Shown piece after piece: positions 7,286 through 12,035 of a stretch of DNA of 12,035 nt (position 1 is the first letter of the stretch; each line of letters opens with the position of its first letter). The stretch is from Anaerolineae bacterium (GTDB taxonomy: Bacteria > Chloroflexota > Anaerolineae > J102). The stretch lies in assembly GCA_027036755.1 (NCBI GenBank), contig JALWDV010000388.1, forward strand, positions 1 through 12,035. Direction: 5' to 3'. Below the pieces are notes generated by a model, which was not told the DNA's origin, did not search any database, and worked only from the letters and a program-made list of their open reading frames with translations. The translations under genes and the position numbers were made by a program.

Positions 7286-7334
7286 TCCTTGGCGCCTTTG
7301 CGACTTTGCGTGAGATCAGATGCGTGAGATCAGA
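7286..7334. repeat. Inverted partner of the CTCACGCAAAG repeat, with a 14-bp tandem duplication
   Basis: TTGGCGCCTTTGCGACTTTGCGTGAGAT is the inverted counterpart of the repeat at 6771-6798. CTTTGCGTGAGA (7304-7315) pairs perfectly over 12 bp with TCTCACGCAAAG (6771-6782). The end is duplicated: TGCGTGAGATCAGA occurs at 7307-7320 and again at 7321-7334. The second copy contains the pheS stop codon (7330-7332 on the minus strand). Confidence 0.7.
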
Positions 7335-8361
7335 ATTGCTCCAGGAAACGCACGTCGTTGCTGAAGAAGTAGCGGATGTCGTCCACGCCGTGGAGGAGCA
7401 TGGCGATGCGTTCCGGGCCCATGCCAAAGGCGTAGCCCGACCATTCCTCTGGATCGTAGCCGCCGTTGCGCAGGACGTTGGGATGAACCATGCCGCAGCC
7501 CAGAATCTCCAGCCAGCCGGTGTATTTGCACACCCGGCAGCCCTTGCCTCCGCAGAGGATGCAGTCCACATCCACCTCGGCGCTGGGCTCGGTGAAGGGG
7601 AAGTGCGAGGCCCGGAAGCGCAATTGCCGCCCCTCGCCAAAGAGCTGATCCACGAAGGCTTGCAACGTGCCTTTGAGATCGGCGAAGGTGATATTTTTAC
7701 CAACCACCAGACCTTCCACCTGGTGGAACATCATCTCCGAGCGGGCTGTGACCTGTTCGTAGCGATAGCACTTGCCGGGCAGGATGACGCGAATGGGCTC
7801 GGGATAGCGCTCGCGCATGACCCGGATCTGGCCCGGGCTGGTGTGGGTGCGCAGCAGCACATCGGGAACCGTGGTGTGGAAGGTGTCCTGCATCTCGCGG
7901 GCGGGATGACCCTTGGGGAAGTTCAGGAGTTGGAAATTGTACTCGTCGGTTTCCACATCCCGGGCGGTGTACACCTCGAAGCCCATGTGGGCGAAGATGT
8001 GGGCGATCTCGCGCATGGTGGCGCTGGAGGGGTGCAGTCGCCCGATCTGCGGTCTGCGCCCGGGCAGGGTGGGATCGAAGCCTTCCGCGTACAGTTCCGC
8101 GGCCATGGCGTCTTCCCGAAGCTGCTGCCGTCGGGCCTCGAACGCGGCCTGCACAGCCTGCTTCAGCCGGTTCACGGCCTGGCCGTAGGCCGCGCGCTCC
8201 TCTTTGGGCAGCGAGCCAATCTGCTTGACGGCCGCGGGCACCAGCCCTTTGCGGCCCAGCCACTTGATGCGCCAGGCCTCGAGCTGCTTCTCGTCTCGGG
8301 CGTCGGCCAGCTCATTTTCGGCCTGGGCCTGAAGTTGGATAAGTTCTTGGTGTTGTGACAT
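7330..8361 (-). CDS. pheS: Phenylalanyl-tRNA synthetase alpha subunit
   Basis: The 343-aa catalytic alpha chain, normal length for the family. It has an N-terminal coiled-coil arm (about 1-85, 'LIQLQAQAENELADARDEK'), then the class II aminoacyl-tRNA synthetase core: motif 2 region 'CYRYEQVTARSEMMFHQVEG' (R200, E202) and motif 3 'FGMGPERIAMLLHG' near the end. A CxxC-x4-CxxC cluster (C267, C270, C275, C278) may bind zinc. The frame is open to 8451, but the extra codons run through the T-box antiterminator and terminator, so the start is ATG 8361, with GAGG 8 nt upstream. The protein ends 'NDVRFLEQF', a usual C-terminus, so the repeat insertion just after it did not truncate it. Confidence 0.97.
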   Translation of the reverse strand: MSQHQELIQLQAQAENELADARDEKQLEAWRIKWLGRKGLVPAAVKQIGSLPKEERAAYGQAVNRLKQAVQAAFEARRQQLREDAMAAELYAEGFDPTLPGRRPQIGRLHPSSATMREIAHIFAHMGFEVYTARDVETDEYNFQLLNFPKGHPAREMQDTFHTTVPDVLLRTHTSPGQIRVMRERYPEPIRVILPGKCYRYEQVTARSEMMFHQVEGLVVGKNITFADLKGTLQAFVDQLFGEGRQLRFRASHFPFTEPSAEVDVDCILCGGKGCRVCKYTGWLEILGCGMVHPNVLRNGGYDPEEWSGYAFGMGPERIAMLLHGVDDIRYFFSNDVRFLEQF

Positions 8362-8395
8362 AAGAAAAACCTCGGTGAAAAAGTCCTGAGCAAAT

Positions 8396-8427
8396 AAAAA
8401 ACGCCTCGTCCGTTCAGGGACGAAGCG
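8396..8427 (-). terminator. T-box intrinsic terminator
   Basis: On the minus strand CGCTTCGTCC-CTGAAC-GGACGAGGCG (10-bp stem, one G-U pair) is followed by six T residues (8401 down to 8396). Its 5' half, CGTCCCT, is also the partner of the T-box sequence, giving the expected mutually exclusive antiterminator. Confidence 0.92.
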
Positions 8428-8504
8428 CTGATGTGCGTTCCGCGGTGCCACCCTGTTTCCTCGCGTAGCGAGGCTCTCAGTTCCGTCGGTGGGGGAGGAT
8501 GATT

Positions 8505-8603
8505 AAGGATCAATGATTAAAGATTAAAGAGCGGCGCTCGAAGGTGTCGCGTTTATCATGCAGGTAGCGTCCGCCACGCTTTAATCATTAATCTTTGATC
8601 ATT
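8505..8603. repeat. Inverted ATTAATC-type repeat inserted in the T-box leader
   Basis: The 25-nt arms are AAGGATCAATGATTAAAGATTAAAG (8505-8529) and its near complement at 8579-8603, matching at 22 of 25 positions. Each arm is made of TTTAATC/ATTAATC heptamers. The 49-nt interior has small stems: GAGC-GGC-GCTC (8528-8538) and AGCGT-CCGCC-ACGCT (8566-8580). The AT-rich heptamer arms contrast sharply with the GC-rich Stem I. It lies between Stem I and the T-box sequence. Confidence 0.8.
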
Positions 8604-8813
8604 CCTTTCCACGAACGGCTGCCGGGGTAACGGTTGGCTGCCGGATGGAACTACCAGGCCCAAGCAGGGCTCTTCACTCCATCAGCTCGGGAGGGAACTT
8701 CGGCGGGGTTCTGCGCAGAAGGACTTGCAGCCTCGACCCTTCCTCTCTGGGCGTTTCCGCCCGCTTACTTTTCTCCGTCATCGCCTTTGGTGGGCGTATG
8801 CGATTGTTGGGGA

Positions 8814-8842
8814 ATTATCGGGCGTTAGCGACAAAATGTCAA
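8814..8842 (-). promoter_or_regulatory. Near-consensus sigma70 promoter of the Phe operon
   Basis: On the minus strand TTGACA (8842-8837) is followed after exactly 17 bp by GATAAT (8819-8814), 11 of 12 consensus positions in all. Transcription should start near 8807, just before T-box Stem I. The -35 box lies in an inverted repeat, AATGTCA (8835-8841) with TGACATT (8872-8878). Confidence 0.88.
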
Positions 8843-8909
8843 GTTGGTGGAAGTCGTGAGGGTGAATTTCCTGACATTCCTCCACCAGGCGTCAACCGGG
8901 GGGAAGGAG

Positions 8910-10631
8910 TTATCCCCGCATTCTGGCTAACAGTGCGGCCAGCTTCTCATTGCCGCCGGCGGGAGGACGCCAATCCACCCACACGACTTCCGCGCCCTGG
9001 TCTTTCAGGCTGTCGGCGAAGCTTTCAAGGCCCACGTTGATGGCGGCCAGCGGCCCGGTCAGGGTCTCCAGGGCCACGGGCTGACCTTCGGTCAGGGGAT
9101 TCAGTGGCTGCAAGCGTTGACCCACATAGCTGACGCCCGCCTCGTTGCTGGTGAAGACGCGCACGCCCGCGGCCTCCAGACGCTGGATCTGGGCGGCCAT
9201 GTCCTGCGGGTCTTCGTCGGTGCCCACCACGATGGCCACGAATTCCAGGTGGCGGCCCGCTGCCTGAGCCCGGGCTCGGGCCTCCTCGATGGCCGGAGCC
9301 AGCTCGCTGGCCGGGTCGGGATGGGAGCCGTAGCCCAGCACCACATCCAGCAGGATGAGCGCGGTTTCGGGGTCGTCGGCCTCCTGGTGCAGGCGGCGGA
9401 TGCGCAGGTCGTTATCCATCATGGGGTGCAAGCGCCCCACGGTGAACACATCCTCGCCCAGGTCGACGATGGTGTTGCCCTGGCTTTGCATGGGGTTGGC
9501 CAGGTCTTTGACGCCGGGCACGTGCAGGTTCGCGTACAGGTTGGGCAGCATGTCGCGCAGGATGAAGAGGGCCTCGTAGGCCAGGGTGCCGCCCGAGAAT
9601 AGCCCGCGCAGATATTTCTGGTTGCCGCCGGATGACGCATCCGGCTGGGAGCTTTCGCTTTCCGGGCTGATGCGCTCATCCGCCTTGTCCAGCAGCGAAA
9701 CAGCCAGCTCCGCGGCCCCGTCCAGGGTGCGGGCGAAGTGGATGTTGCCGTCCACCATTTTATCGGGCTCGAAGCCGATGAAATTGACCACCACCGGCTT
9801 GCCCGCGGCCTTGGCCGCTCGCAGCAGCTCTCGGGCCACGCTTTCGGCCGGGGGCTTGGAGATGAGCACAATGACCTTCGTCTCAGGATCGCGCTTGAAA
9901 ATGTCCAGCCCCTGCAGGGCGGTGATAGCCCCAACGTCCTCTTTCAAATCCCGACCGCCCGTGCCCAGGCCATGACTGACGCCCGAGCCCAGTTGGTGGA
10001 TGCGGGCCGTGACCTGCTGCAAGCCCGTGCCCGAGGCCGCGACCACGCCGATGGGCCCCTTGCGCACCCGATTGGCGAAGCCCAGGCCCACGCCATTGAC
10101 AATGGCCGTGCCGCAATCCGGGCCCATGACCAGCAGTCCCTTGTCCCGGGCCTTTTTCTTCAGTGCAACCTCATCCTCCAGCGAGACGTTATCGCTGAAG
10201 AGGAAGATATGCTTGCCCAGGTCCAGCCCTTCTCGGGCTACGCCCGCGGCGTACTGCCCCGCCACCGAGATCAGCAGCCAGTGGGCGTCGGGAAGCATCT
10301 GCGCGGCCGAAGGCAGCGACTTGGGCCGATACCCCTCCTGCGCTGAGCTGGTCTGGCGCTGGCTCAGCAATGCGTCCACTTTGGCCACCGCGTCTGCGGC
10401 AGTGGCTTCATCCTCGGCCTTGACCACGATGATCAGATCATCCGCAGCCGCGGCCTTGGCTTCGGGCGTGAGCAGATCGCTCTGGATGAGAATGTCTTTG
10501 TTGGCGTCGGTGCCCATGACCACGCCCGCGTCCAACACGCCGGGTAGTGCGGCCAATTCCCGTTGCAATTGCATCAAGATGACGGAGTCATAATAGGCTC
10601 CGCGTCGAATTTCAGATTTGATAGCTGTCAT
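8910..10631 (-). CDS. fdrA: FdrA-like protein (succinyl-CoA synthetase alpha-like; AllF homologue)
   Basis: A 573-aa protein, against about 555 for E. coli FdrA. The N-terminus 'IKSEIRRGAYYDSVILMQLQ' is typical. A CoA-binding, Rossmann-like part contains 'MGPDCGTAIVNGVGLGFAN' (from residue 169), 'GVVAASGTGLQQV' and 'GVSHGLGTGGRDL' (H220). The C-terminal ligase-like domain includes 'LFSGGTLAYEA' and 'GRLHPMMDNDLR'. The family resembles succinyl-CoA synthetase alpha; in E. coli it has been linked to oxamate carbamoyltransferase in allantoin breakdown, together with DUF1116 and DUF2877 partners. No partner gene is present here, so the substrate is open. The frame runs to a GTG at 10679, but ATG 10631 fits the family N-terminus; no clear Shine-Dalgarno precedes it. 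No terminator is seen after the stop. Confidence 0.88.
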   Translation of the reverse strand: MTAIKSEIRRGAYYDSVILMQLQRELAALPGVLDAGVVMGTDANKDILIQSDLLTPEAKAAAADDLIIVVKAEDEATAADAVAKVDALLSQRQTSSAQEGYRPKSLPSAAQMLPDAHWLLISVAGQYAAGVAREGLDLGKHIFLFSDNVSLEDEVALKKKARDKGLLVMGPDCGTAIVNGVGLGFANRVRKGPIGVVAASGTGLQQVTARIHQLGSGVSHGLGTGGRDLKEDVGAITALQGLDIFKRDPETKVIVLISKPPAESVARELLRAAKAAGKPVVVNFIGFEPDKMVDGNIHFARTLDGAAELAVSLLDKADERISPESESSQPDASSGGNQKYLRGLFSGGTLAYEALFILRDMLPNLYANLHVPGVKDLANPMQSQGNTIVDLGEDVFTVGRLHPMMDNDLRIRRLHQEADDPETALILLDVVLGYGSHPDPASELAPAIEEARARAQAAGRHLEFVAIVVGTDEDPQDMAAQIQRLEAAGVRVFTSNEAGVSYVGQRLQPLNPLTEGQPVALETLTGPLAAINVGLESFADSLKDQGAEVVWVDWRPPAGGNEKLAALLARMRG

Positions 10632-10673
10632 AGCATCTATTACTTTTTGCGAGTGATGAGGGGTAAAATGGTC

Positions 10674-10704
10674 AACCACCGATTTCCATCTGAAACCGGT
10701 GGTT
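10674..10704. repeat. Hairpin upstream of fdrA
   Basis: AACCACCG (10674-10681) and CGGTGGTT (10697-10704) pair perfectly. The stem extends to 12 pairs with one mismatch (AACCACCGATTT against AAACCGGTGGTT). It lies about 45 bp upstream of the fdrA ATG and could be an operator or a transcribed hairpin. It has no T-run, so it is not called a terminator. Confidence 0.5.
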
Positions 10705-10717
10705 TGAGGATTTCACG

Positions 10718-10870
10718 GTAACTACTAACGTAGCAAGGCCAAAAACCACGAAGATACGACGACACGAAGGCGCGAAGGGTGAGAAATAAGAATTTTCTTC
10801 GTGTCTTCGTTCCTTCGAGCCTTCGTGGCAATGCGTTTTCAAGGTCGAATCAGGCTACTTGAGTAGTTAC
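10718..10870. repeat. 153-bp palindromic element with GTAACTACT ends (CACGAAG type)
   Basis: The ends are inverted: GTAACTACTAACGTAG (10718-10733) against CTACTTGAGTAGTTAC (10855-10870), 13 of 16 matching. Inside, a CCACGAAG-rich head (10747-10780) and a purine centre are followed by inverted CTTCGTGTCTTCG and CCTTCGTGGC (to 10829). No coding frame is supportable. The same design recurs at 11909-12035. Its right end overlaps the target duplication of the adjoining MITE, so it was there before the MITE arrived. Confidence 0.75.
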
Positions 10871-10874
10871 ATTT

Positions 10875-11083
10875 GGGTGCGTCCTTTTTCGGTTGAAGCG
10901 TTTGCCACGTCCGCCCGGCGATGAAGTCGCCGGGCTACAAAACAGCGCCGGATAAATCCGGCTAGCCCCGCAGGGGCGCTGTTTCTAGCCGGGGGACTTC
11001 ATCCCCCGCCGCTGGCCGCGGGCGCGAAGCGCCCCGTTAATGAATGGATTATTTTAACTTTCCAACTCATTTGGGACGCACCC
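10875..11083. mobile_element. 209-bp MITE with 10-bp terminal inverted repeats and 9-bp target duplication
   Basis: GGGTGCGTCC (10875-10884) and GGACGCACCC (11074-11083) are perfect terminal inverted repeats. A GTTG at the same offset in each end (18-21 bp in) suggests a longer degenerate repeat. The direct repeat GTTACATTT lies exactly outside both ends (10866-10874 and 11084-11092), a textbook 9-bp target-site duplication. There is no transposase gene, so it is non-autonomous. It carries REPIN copy 2 and a GGGCGC-GAA-GCGCCC hairpin (11020-11034). The parent insertion-sequence family was not identified. Confidence 0.88.
10898..11020 (-). repeat. REPIN-like four-hairpin repeat, copy 2 (inverted)
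   Basis: The reverse complement matches copy 1 (1642-1764) at 119 of 123 positions. The differences lie in the small GC-hairpin loop (one) and at the distal end (three). All four hairpins persist; the hairpin at 10988-11010 loses one base pair near its foot. The REP-type tetranucleotide appears as CTAC (10935-10938, complement of GTAG). This copy lies wholly within the MITE, while copy 1 has no MITE ends. Confidence 0.85.
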
Positions 11084-11114
11084 GTTACATTTCACGTGGA
11101 AAGAAACGGCGAAG

Positions 11115-11765
11115 CTAGTCTTCGCTGCAACCGCCAATCAATTTGAAGAACAGCAGAATAAGCGCAAAGAGCAGGGCTGCGCTGGCAGCCATCGCGATGG
11201 GACGCTGTTCCTCGGGGACATACTCTGCAAAGACATCCTTGACCACGCCTTTGGCGACCTGAAATTCGCTGGGAGGGACAAATTCCTCGATGACGGGCTT
11301 CTCTCCCTCCGCTGCCTGGGGTTTCAGTTGCGCTTGCGTCAGCCGATCCAGGCTTTCGAGCCCCTGACGCACGATGGATTTACCTGTCGTTTCCACCAAA
11401 CGCTGCCCCACGCCGGCGATTTTGCCGCCCACATCGCCAGAGCCGCTATAAGTGAGGATGGTCTTGCCATCTTCCTCGACCAGCGTCGCATCCCCCTCGC
11501 CCTTGATGAATCCGGCCGCGCCACGGCCATCCACGATCATGTGAAAGCGCTCAGGCTCTTGCAGATCGGTAAGAGTCACCTTGCCTTTGAATTTTCCCTG
11601 CACCGGGCCCACCCGCATATTCATCACGCCAGTGAATTCGGTGTCGCTGACTTTCTCCAGTCGTTCGACGCCGGGCAAGATGCGCGCCAAAACGTCAGGG
11701 TCCATCAGGGCATCCCAGATCACTTGTCTGGGGGCATCGAAAGTGTAATCGCCATTTAGTTCCAC
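11115..11765 (-). CDS. CoxG-like SRPBCC protein with C-terminal membrane anchor
   Basis: A 216-aa protein. Residues 1-145 form a CoxG/SRPBCC lipid-binding fold: 'MELNGDYTFDAPRQVIWDAL', 'ILPGVERLEKV', 'GPVQGKFKGKVTL' and 'YSGSGDVGGKIAGVGQRLVE'. A charged linker (146-188) leads to one hydrophobic helix (about 190-210, 'AMAASAALLFALILLFFKLI') and a short 'GGCSED' tail, so it should be a tail-anchored inner-membrane protein facing the cytoplasm. In aerobic CO oxidisers CoxG docks CO dehydrogenase to the membrane and has been proposed to handle quinone. No coxMSL genes lie nearby, so the partner is unknown. The start is GTG 11765, supported by AGGAG 9 nt upstream. It is flanked on both sides by repeat elements and appears monocistronic. 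Confidence 0.87.
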   Translation of the reverse strand: MELNGDYTFDAPRQVIWDALMDPDVLARILPGVERLEKVSDTEFTGVMNMRVGPVQGKFKGKVTLTDLQEPERFHMIVDGRGAAGFIKGEGDATLVEEDGKTILTYSGSGDVGGKIAGVGQRLVETTGKSIVRQGLESLDRLTQAQLKPQAAEGEKPVIEEFVPPSEFQVAKGVVKDVFAEYVPEEQRPIAMAASAALLFALILLFFKLIGGCSED

Positions 11766-11828
11766 AGGGCGTCTCTCCTGTTTTTGAGTGTATTGAAGTT
11801 GAAAACGCTTCGTTTCAGTTTGTGGCGT

Positions 11829-11908
11829 GTAACTACTAAGGTCGTCACCGGTCTGTCACCCGAAAACCACAAAGAACACTAAGACACAAAGGCACAAAGG
11901 AAAATTTA
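11829..11908. repeat. Apparent half copy of the GTAACTACT element (CACAAAG variant)
   Basis: GTAACTACTAAG (11829-11840) is followed by a CCACAAAG...GACACAAAGGCACAAAGG head (to about 11900). The inverted tail expected from the other copies is missing. Another element begins instead at 11909. Confidence 0.55.
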
Positions 11909-12035
11909 GTAACTGCTAACGTACTCGACTTTAAGCCTCAAAAAGCCACGAAGGCTCGAAGTTTTTCGAAGGCACGAAGGGAAAAATAAAGAAAACACTT
12001 CGTGCCTTCGTTATCCTTCGTGTCTTCGTGGCAAA
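11909..12035. repeat. Diverged copy of the GTAACTACT/CACGAAG element, cut by the window end
   Basis: GTAACTGCTAACGTA (11909-11923) differs at one of 15 positions from the start of the 10718 element and has the same orientation. It continues with GCCACGAAGG, a second CACGAAGGG, a purine centre (AAAAATAAAGAAAAC), then inverted CTTCGTGCCTTCG and CCTTCGTGTCTTCGTGGC. The expected closing AGTAGTTAC would lie beyond base 12035. Confidence 0.65.

Larger units (their letters stand above)
8396..8807 (-). promoter_or_regulatory. T-box riboswitch leader, tRNA-Phe responsive
   Basis: The canonical T-box AGGGTGGCACCGCGG is at 8440-8454, just before the terminator. A plausible Stem I starts near the AGTA of 'GAGAAAAGTAAG' (8767-8770). 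Its distal part reads AGAGAGGAAGGGTCGAGG, then GCTGCAAGTCCTTC, which fits the AG-bulge and distal-loop pattern with a GAAGG/CCTTC stem. In the 3' side of the specifier loop 'GAAG-TTC-CCTCC' offers TTC (8695-8697), a Phe codon, in agreement with the genes controlled. Uncharged tRNA-Phe should pair with UUC and, through its CCA end, the T-box bulge, preventing termination. The leader is about 410 nt, long for this class, because of the inverted repeat at 8505-8603. A second TTC at 8648-8650 is a less likely specifier. Confidence 0.93.

Noticed and set aside
7251..7703. A 150-codon minus-strand frame overlapping the end of pheS
   Set aside because: It is the wrong frame of pheS, rich in Ala/Ser/Arg, and ends in the repeat; no domain is visible.
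6853..8358. A 501-codon open frame on the + strand across the GxxExxY gene and pheS
   Set aside because: It runs through repeats and opposite two well-supported genes; the translation shows no recognisable domain.
8362..8451. N-terminal extension of PheS to 8451
   Set aside because: The extension lies in the T-box antiterminator and terminator; ATG 8361 has a Shine-Dalgarno and gives the usual PheS start.
8634..9040. Small + strand open frames over the T-box leader and fdrA end
   Set aside because: The sequence is accounted for by the promoter, T-box Stem I and fdrA on the minus strand.
10640..10831. A 63-codon minus-strand frame upstream of fdrA
   Set aside because: It reads through the CACGAAG palindromic repeat and the translation (FLTLRAFVSSYLRGF) is typical repeat-derived noise.

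Overview
The window looks like a chromosomal segment of a moderately GC-rich bacterium, most likely a Chloroflexota member (Anaerolineae/Caldilineae-like). This is an inference from three things: a tRNA-sensing T-box leader in front of pheST, the divergent 'ITPNMIRIAS' form of the usual PNRxDxLS motif in PheT, and intergenic spaces packed with palindromic repeat families. No rRNA, tRNA, CRISPR array or complete transposase gene was seen.

Layout. Bases 1-407 hold two short palindromic repeats, followed by a CPBP-family intramembrane protease (408-1469, +). A spacer with a REPIN-like four-hairpin repeat (1642-1764) leads to a two-gene type II restriction-modification locus on the + strand. It consists of an amino-methyltransferase (1882-3303) and an NgoMIV-family endonuclease (3313-4158), coupled by a Shine-Dalgarno sequence that overlaps the methyltransferase stop codon. 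A 14-bp perfect-stem terminator (4161-4195) separates it from the convergent phenylalanyl-tRNA synthetase operon.

The Phe operon reads right to left: a near-consensus promoter (8814-8842), a long T-box leader (8396-8807) with a UUC specifier candidate, pheS (7330-8361), a GxxExxY nuclease-fold gene (6868-7254) and pheT (4202-6754). The GxxExxY gene is bracketed by inverted CTCACGCAAAG repeats, as if inserted as a cassette. The T-box leader contains a 99-bp inverted-repeat insertion between Stem I and the antiterminator. Under phenylalanine starvation, uncharged tRNA-Phe should stabilise the antiterminator and raise expression of all three genes.

Upstream of this operon lie an fdrA-like gene (8910-10631, -) without its usual partners, and a GTG-started, tail-anchored CoxG-like gene (11115-11765, -) without CO dehydrogenase genes. 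Between them is a nested repeat zone. A 153-bp element with GTAACTACT ends (10718-10870) is abutted by a 209-bp MITE (10875-11083) with 10-bp terminal inverted repeats and an exact 9-bp direct target duplication. The MITE carries a second, inverted copy of the REPIN. The right end (11829-12035) holds further diverged copies of the GTAACTACT/CACGAAG element.

The most interesting material is the repeat biology (REPIN arms with compensatory base changes, a REPIN inside a MITE, a repeat inside a T-box leader, a nuclease-like gene inside a repeat pair) and the pairing of an NgoMIV-type endonuclease with an amino-methyltransferase.
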